Below the pieces are notes generated by a model, which was given only the letters and a program-made list of their open reading frames with translations, was not told where the DNA came from and did not search any database. A program made the translations under genes and the position numbers. From contig CAMWWW010000082.1 in the NCBI GenBank assembly GCA_947178015.1, positions 1 through 8,691 on the forward strand: a DNA stretch of 8,691 bases, in the 5' to 3' direction. This stretch comes from an uncultured Clostridia bacterium. GTDB lineage: Bacteria; Bacillota; Clostridia; Lachnospirales; Lachnospiraceae. Positions 6,750-8,691 of the stretch are shown piece after piece. How positions within the stretch are numbered: position 1 is the first letter of the stretch; every line of letters begins with the position of its first letter.

Positions 6750-6767
6750 TAGTTATCACTTGTTTAA
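6733..6767. repeat. 8-bp inverted repeat flanking the pgi -35 box
   Basis: TTAAACAA and TTGTTTAA separated by 19 bp. One arm falls in the promoter spacer, the other over the stop codon of the upstream gene, with the -35 box between them. It could be an operator or a weak AU-rich hairpin at the end of the upstream transcript. There is no G+C-rich stem and no U-run, so it is unlikely to be a terminator. Confidence 0.45.
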
Positions 6768-7501
6768 CCCAAAAATCCTTCAATAATTTCCTCCACCAGT
6801 CTGCCCTCTGCTGGTGTCAGCATATAGGGTGCATCTGGCTCACCCTGTTCTCTCTCGGAGGCAATCTGTTCTAGGGATTTTTTTAAGTATTTTATCTCTG
6901 TTTCTTCCTCCTCAGAGATTCTTCCATCTGCCCGCTTTTCTCTCAGCTCATGAATTAGTGCTTCCTTCTCCGTCTGCCTGCTCCTCTCCCATGCCTCCGC
7001 CGGAAGACGATTGTTTAGATAATTCAGCACGGCAACCTCCAAAAGCTCCTGCTTGCGCCCTGCATTACCAAGCCATGTAATATCCATAATTCCGGCAAGC
7101 AGCACAAGCCCTACCGCTGTATATAACTCCAGCACAGCCTGACTGATACCCAGATATTCTCCGCTCAAAAGCACAGCGCCTCCCATCAACAGACACAAAA
7201 ACAAGGCCTGTCCTGATATTCTTTTCAGTCCGTCGATCGTCAATCCAAAAAATCGATGGTTGTAGAGAGTTGCGCTGATAAAGGAATCCATATCTCTGAT
7301 CTGCTCCTCTCTCTGACAGCAGCTCTCATAATTAGCCTTTAACTGCCGGATCAGACGATGCTTCGGCGCACCATTCCGTTTCAGATCCTTCAAAAGCCCG
7401 CGGTAAACCCCGCTCAGGCACAGACGGCTTACCATCCCCACAACAGCCACCGCTATCATTGCATACAGCACCCAATATTCATTCACTATTCTCGCAAACA
7501 T
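6764..7501 (-). CDS. Uncharacterised membrane protein with three predicted membrane segments
   Basis: I do not recognise this 245-residue family. Hydrophobic segments are visible at about 11-30, 97-118 and 123-144. Between the first and second is a basic, polar stretch (33-95: KDLKRNGAPKHR, a Cys-Cys pair at 61-62). After the third comes an acidic, charged and probably helical or coiled-coil tail (148-220) with EKEALIHELREKR and SEEEETEIKYLKKSLEQI. The protein ends in LTPAEGRLVEEIIEGFLG. With three segments the two ends lie on opposite sides of the membrane. No signal-peptidase site or enzyme motif was seen. The start has AGGGG seven bases before ATG. It follows mtnN by 143 nt on the same strand and precedes the pgi promoter; co-transcription with mtnN is possible but not shown. 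Confidence 0.85.
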   Translation of the reverse strand: MFARIVNEYWVLYAMIAVAVVGMVSRLCLSGVYRGLLKDLKRNGAPKHRLIRQLKANYESCCQREEQIRDMDSFISATLYNHRFFGLTIDGLKRISGQALFLCLLMGGAVLLSGEYLGISQAVLELYTAVGLVLLAGIMDITWLGNAGRKQELLEVAVLNYLNNRLPAEAWERSRQTEKEALIHELREKRADGRISEEEETEIKYLKKSLEQIASEREQGEPDAPYMLTPAEGRLVEEIIEGFLG

Positions 7502-7533
7502 ACAAATTCCCCTTTCTATTCCAAATATATTCC

Positions 7534-7558
7534 TTATGCCAACCTTATATTAGCATAA
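7534..7558. repeat. Short inverted repeat upstream of the membrane-protein gene
   Basis: TTATGC and GCATAA around 13 bp, centred about 45 bp before the gene at 7501. A weak promoter (TTTCCA, 17 bases, TAATAT on the minus strand) runs into it. Arms of six bases can arise by chance in AT-rich DNA, so support is limited. The rest of the 143-base gap holds no terminator or clear promoter. Confidence 0.3.
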
Positions 7559-7644
7559 CTGGAAAAATTTGGAAAGATAGTTGTGGGAATTTTTGTGCGA
7601 CATGTTTCGCCAGCTTTTTCTGCCCTTCTGTCTGTTTACGGCAC

Positions 7645-8340
7645 TTACTGCAAACGTCTGGCTATTTCTGTCATCAGGTTGACGGAATGTTGAATTGCCT
7701 TGCGCTCAAACTCCGCATAATCCATATGCGCACTATTGTCCGCCTTATCGGAGATCGCGCGTACAATCAAAAATGGGATCTGATTCAGATATGCTGTCTG
7801 CGCGATCGCTGCCCCTTCCATCTCCGTGCAGAAGCCATGAAACTGCCCTGCTATCCAGTCCTTCTTTTCCTTGTCGGAAATAAACTGATCACCGCTTACA
7901 ATCCTTCCTGCAAAAACAGAAATATCAGGATTCACCTGCTCGCAGCACTCCCTCGCCAGCGCAAGCAGCTTCTCGTCTCCCTGAAACACAGAACATTCCA
8001 TCTGCGGAATCACACCATACGCATAGCCAAATCCTGTCGCATCCATATCATGCTGAAGAGCATCTGTGGAAAGAACAATATCCCCAATGTTGATCTCATT
8101 CTTCAGTGAGCCCGCAATGCCTGTATTCACAATAGCGGTTACGTGAAACTCATCTGCCAGTATCTGTGCACAGATAGCAGCGTTTACCTTCCCGACGCCA
8201 CACCGCACTACCACGACCGAGGTTCCCTCAAGCACTCCCTCCCAGAACTCCATAGAAGCCTTTTTCACAGTGCGCGCCACCGTCATCCTTTCCTTTAATC
8301 CTGCTACCTCTTCCTCCATTGCACCAATAATTCCAAGCAT
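7645..8340 (-). CDS. mtnN: 5'-methylthioadenosine/S-adenosylhomocysteine nucleosidase
   Basis: Hydrolyses the glycosidic bond of methylthioadenosine and S-adenosylhomocysteine, releasing adenine. It removes inhibitory by-products of SAM use and supplies S-ribosylhomocysteine to LuxS where present. The 231 residues match E. coli MtnN (232) along the whole length. The N-terminal LGIIGAMEEEV holds Glu11 (E. coli Glu12), VNTGIAGSL (71-79) forms the ribose/purine site, and RIVSGDQFI (146-154) is typical. TEMEGAAIA holds Glu175 (E. coli Glu174) and RAISDKAD holds the catalytic Asp198 (E. coli Asp197). The ribosome site is weak: AGAGG is 13 bases before ATG, with GAGA closer. It has its own promoter about 60 nt upstream and is insulated from the gene to its right by a terminator. 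The short leader leaves no room for a SAM or SAH riboswitch. Confidence 0.96.
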   Translation of the reverse strand: MLGIIGAMEEEVAGLKERMTVARTVKKASMEFWEGVLEGTSVVVVRCGVGKVNAAICAQILADEFHVTAIVNTGIAGSLKNEINIGDIVLSTDALQHDMDATGFGYAYGVIPQMECSVFQGDEKLLALARECCEQVNPDISVFAGRIVSGDQFISDKEKKDWIAGQFHGFCTEMEGAAIAQTAYLNQIPFLIVRAISDKADNSAHMDYAEFERKAIQHSVNLMTEIARRLQ

Positions 8341-8378
8341 TTTCTCTGTCCATCCTCTCTATAAATATATTCCTTCTC

Positions 8379-8407
8379 ATCATATCACAGATAAAATGCA
8401 AAAACAA
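8379..8407 (-). promoter_or_regulatory. Promoter of mtnN with extended -10
   Basis: Minus-strand TTGTTT, 17 bases, TATGAT, with TGA directly before the -10, giving the extended -10 pattern TGnTATGAT. The weaker -35 (3 of 6) is typical when an extended -10 is present. A start near 8372 gives a leader of roughly 31 nt. Confidence 0.7.
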
Positions 8408-8442
8408 CCGTGCGACTTTGTTTGTAGTTTATCTTTCCGTGT

Positions 8443-8487
8443 AAAAAAAGTAAAGGTACATTTCTCCACATGAAGAAATGTACCTTT
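8443..8487 (-). terminator. Strong intrinsic terminator of the cell-wall-binding protein gene
   Basis: On the minus strand AAAGGTACATTTCT pairs perfectly over 14 bp with AGAAATGTACCTTT around an 8-nt loop. It is followed by AC and seven Ts. It lies about 43 nt after the stop of the gene at the right edge. A smaller hairpin (GGCAC / GTGCC, 8496-8511) sits between stop and terminator. The plus-strand side lacks a T-run, so it works leftward only. Confidence 0.92.
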
Positions 8488-8529
8488 CCACTTATGGCAC
8501 GAAATTGTGCCTACTTATATTTCTATTTC

Positions 8530-8691
8530 CTATTGAATCCATGCACCAGATGCATCCACCCGATAACCGTCTGGGGTCACAGTATCTGCCGCCATAGCTC
8601 CACTCTCTGTCAGGTAATACCACTTACCATCCTTAAACTGCCAGCCAATCTTCATATCTCCATTGACATCGTCAAGCAGATACCACTTATC
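8530..8691 (-). CDS. C-terminal end of a cell-wall/choline-binding-repeat protein (partial)
   Basis: The last 53 codons of a gene that begins beyond the right edge. The residues form aromatic- and glycine-rich repeats of the cell-wall-binding type: DKWYLLDDVNGDMKIGWQ, then KDGKWYYLTESGAMAADTV, ending TPDGYRVDASGAWIQ. Tandem GW-x-x-x-G-x-WYYL units of about 20 residues bind choline or other wall and glucan ligands on the outside of Gram-positive cells. They usually follow an enzyme domain such as an amidase, lysozyme or peptidase. The end pattern is typical of clostridial proteins of this class. The catalytic part and signal peptide are outside the window, so the activity is unknown. It has its own terminator, hence is a separate transcription unit from mtnN. 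Confidence 0.9.
   Translation of the reverse strand, partial: DKWYLLDDVNGDMKIGWQFKDGKWYYLTESGAMAADTVTPDGYRVDASGAWIQ

Noticed and set aside
7502..7644. Terminator after mtnN
   Set aside because: The only stem (GCGA / TCGC) has four pairs and no U-run.
8341..8442. SAM or SAH riboswitch ahead of mtnN
   Set aside because: The promoter at 8379-8407 leaves a leader of only about 31 nt, with no structured aptamer.

Overview
The window is bacterial chromosome from a low-to-moderate G+C Firmicute, most likely a clostridium of the Lachnospiraceae type. The evidence is strong AGGAGG-like ribosome sites, sigma-A promoters, a 448-residue clostridial-type glucose-6-phosphate isomerase, a clostridial-type FGGY pentulose kinase beside araD, and a Gram-positive cell-wall-binding repeat protein at the right edge. 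The assignment below class level is an inference. Every recognised gene lies on the minus strand, so transcription runs from right to left.

Layout in transcription order. At 8691-8530 is the last 53 codons of a cell-wall/choline-binding-repeat protein, closed by a strong intrinsic terminator (8487-8443). At 8407-7645 are a promoter and mtnN (MTA/SAH nucleosidase). At 7501-6764 is an uncharacterised protein with three predicted membrane segments. At 6749-5305 are a good sigma-A promoter and pgi. At 5322-5177 is a complex leader: a possible promoter whose -10 sits inside a perfect 10-bp inverted repeat, followed by a 17-bp terminator-like hairpin that ends 29 nt before the araD start. At 5176-101 is a compact four-gene operon: araD (ribulose-5-phosphate 4-epimerase), an FGGY pentulose kinase (probably ribulokinase of the clostridial AraK type), a short-form transaldolase and a full-length transketolase. 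The last 100 bases at the left edge hold no recognised gene or terminator.

The four operon genes form one pathway. The kinase makes a pentulose 5-phosphate (probably L-ribulose-5-P), AraD converts L-ribulose-5-P to D-xylulose-5-P, and transketolase with transaldolase carry it through the non-oxidative pentose phosphate pathway to fructose-6-P and glyceraldehyde-3-P. The gene immediately upstream, pgi, interconverts fructose-6-P and glucose-6-P, so the segment links pentose use to upper glycolysis. No isomerase (araA), transporter or regulator is inside the window.

No CRISPR array, tRNA, rRNA, insertion sequence or phage gene was seen. The most interesting features are regulatory: the araD leader (inverted repeat plus possible attenuator), and a 14-nt initiation element GCAGAAATGAGGAA repeated exactly before three of the four operon genes, in which the Shine-Dalgarno sequence contains its own AUG.
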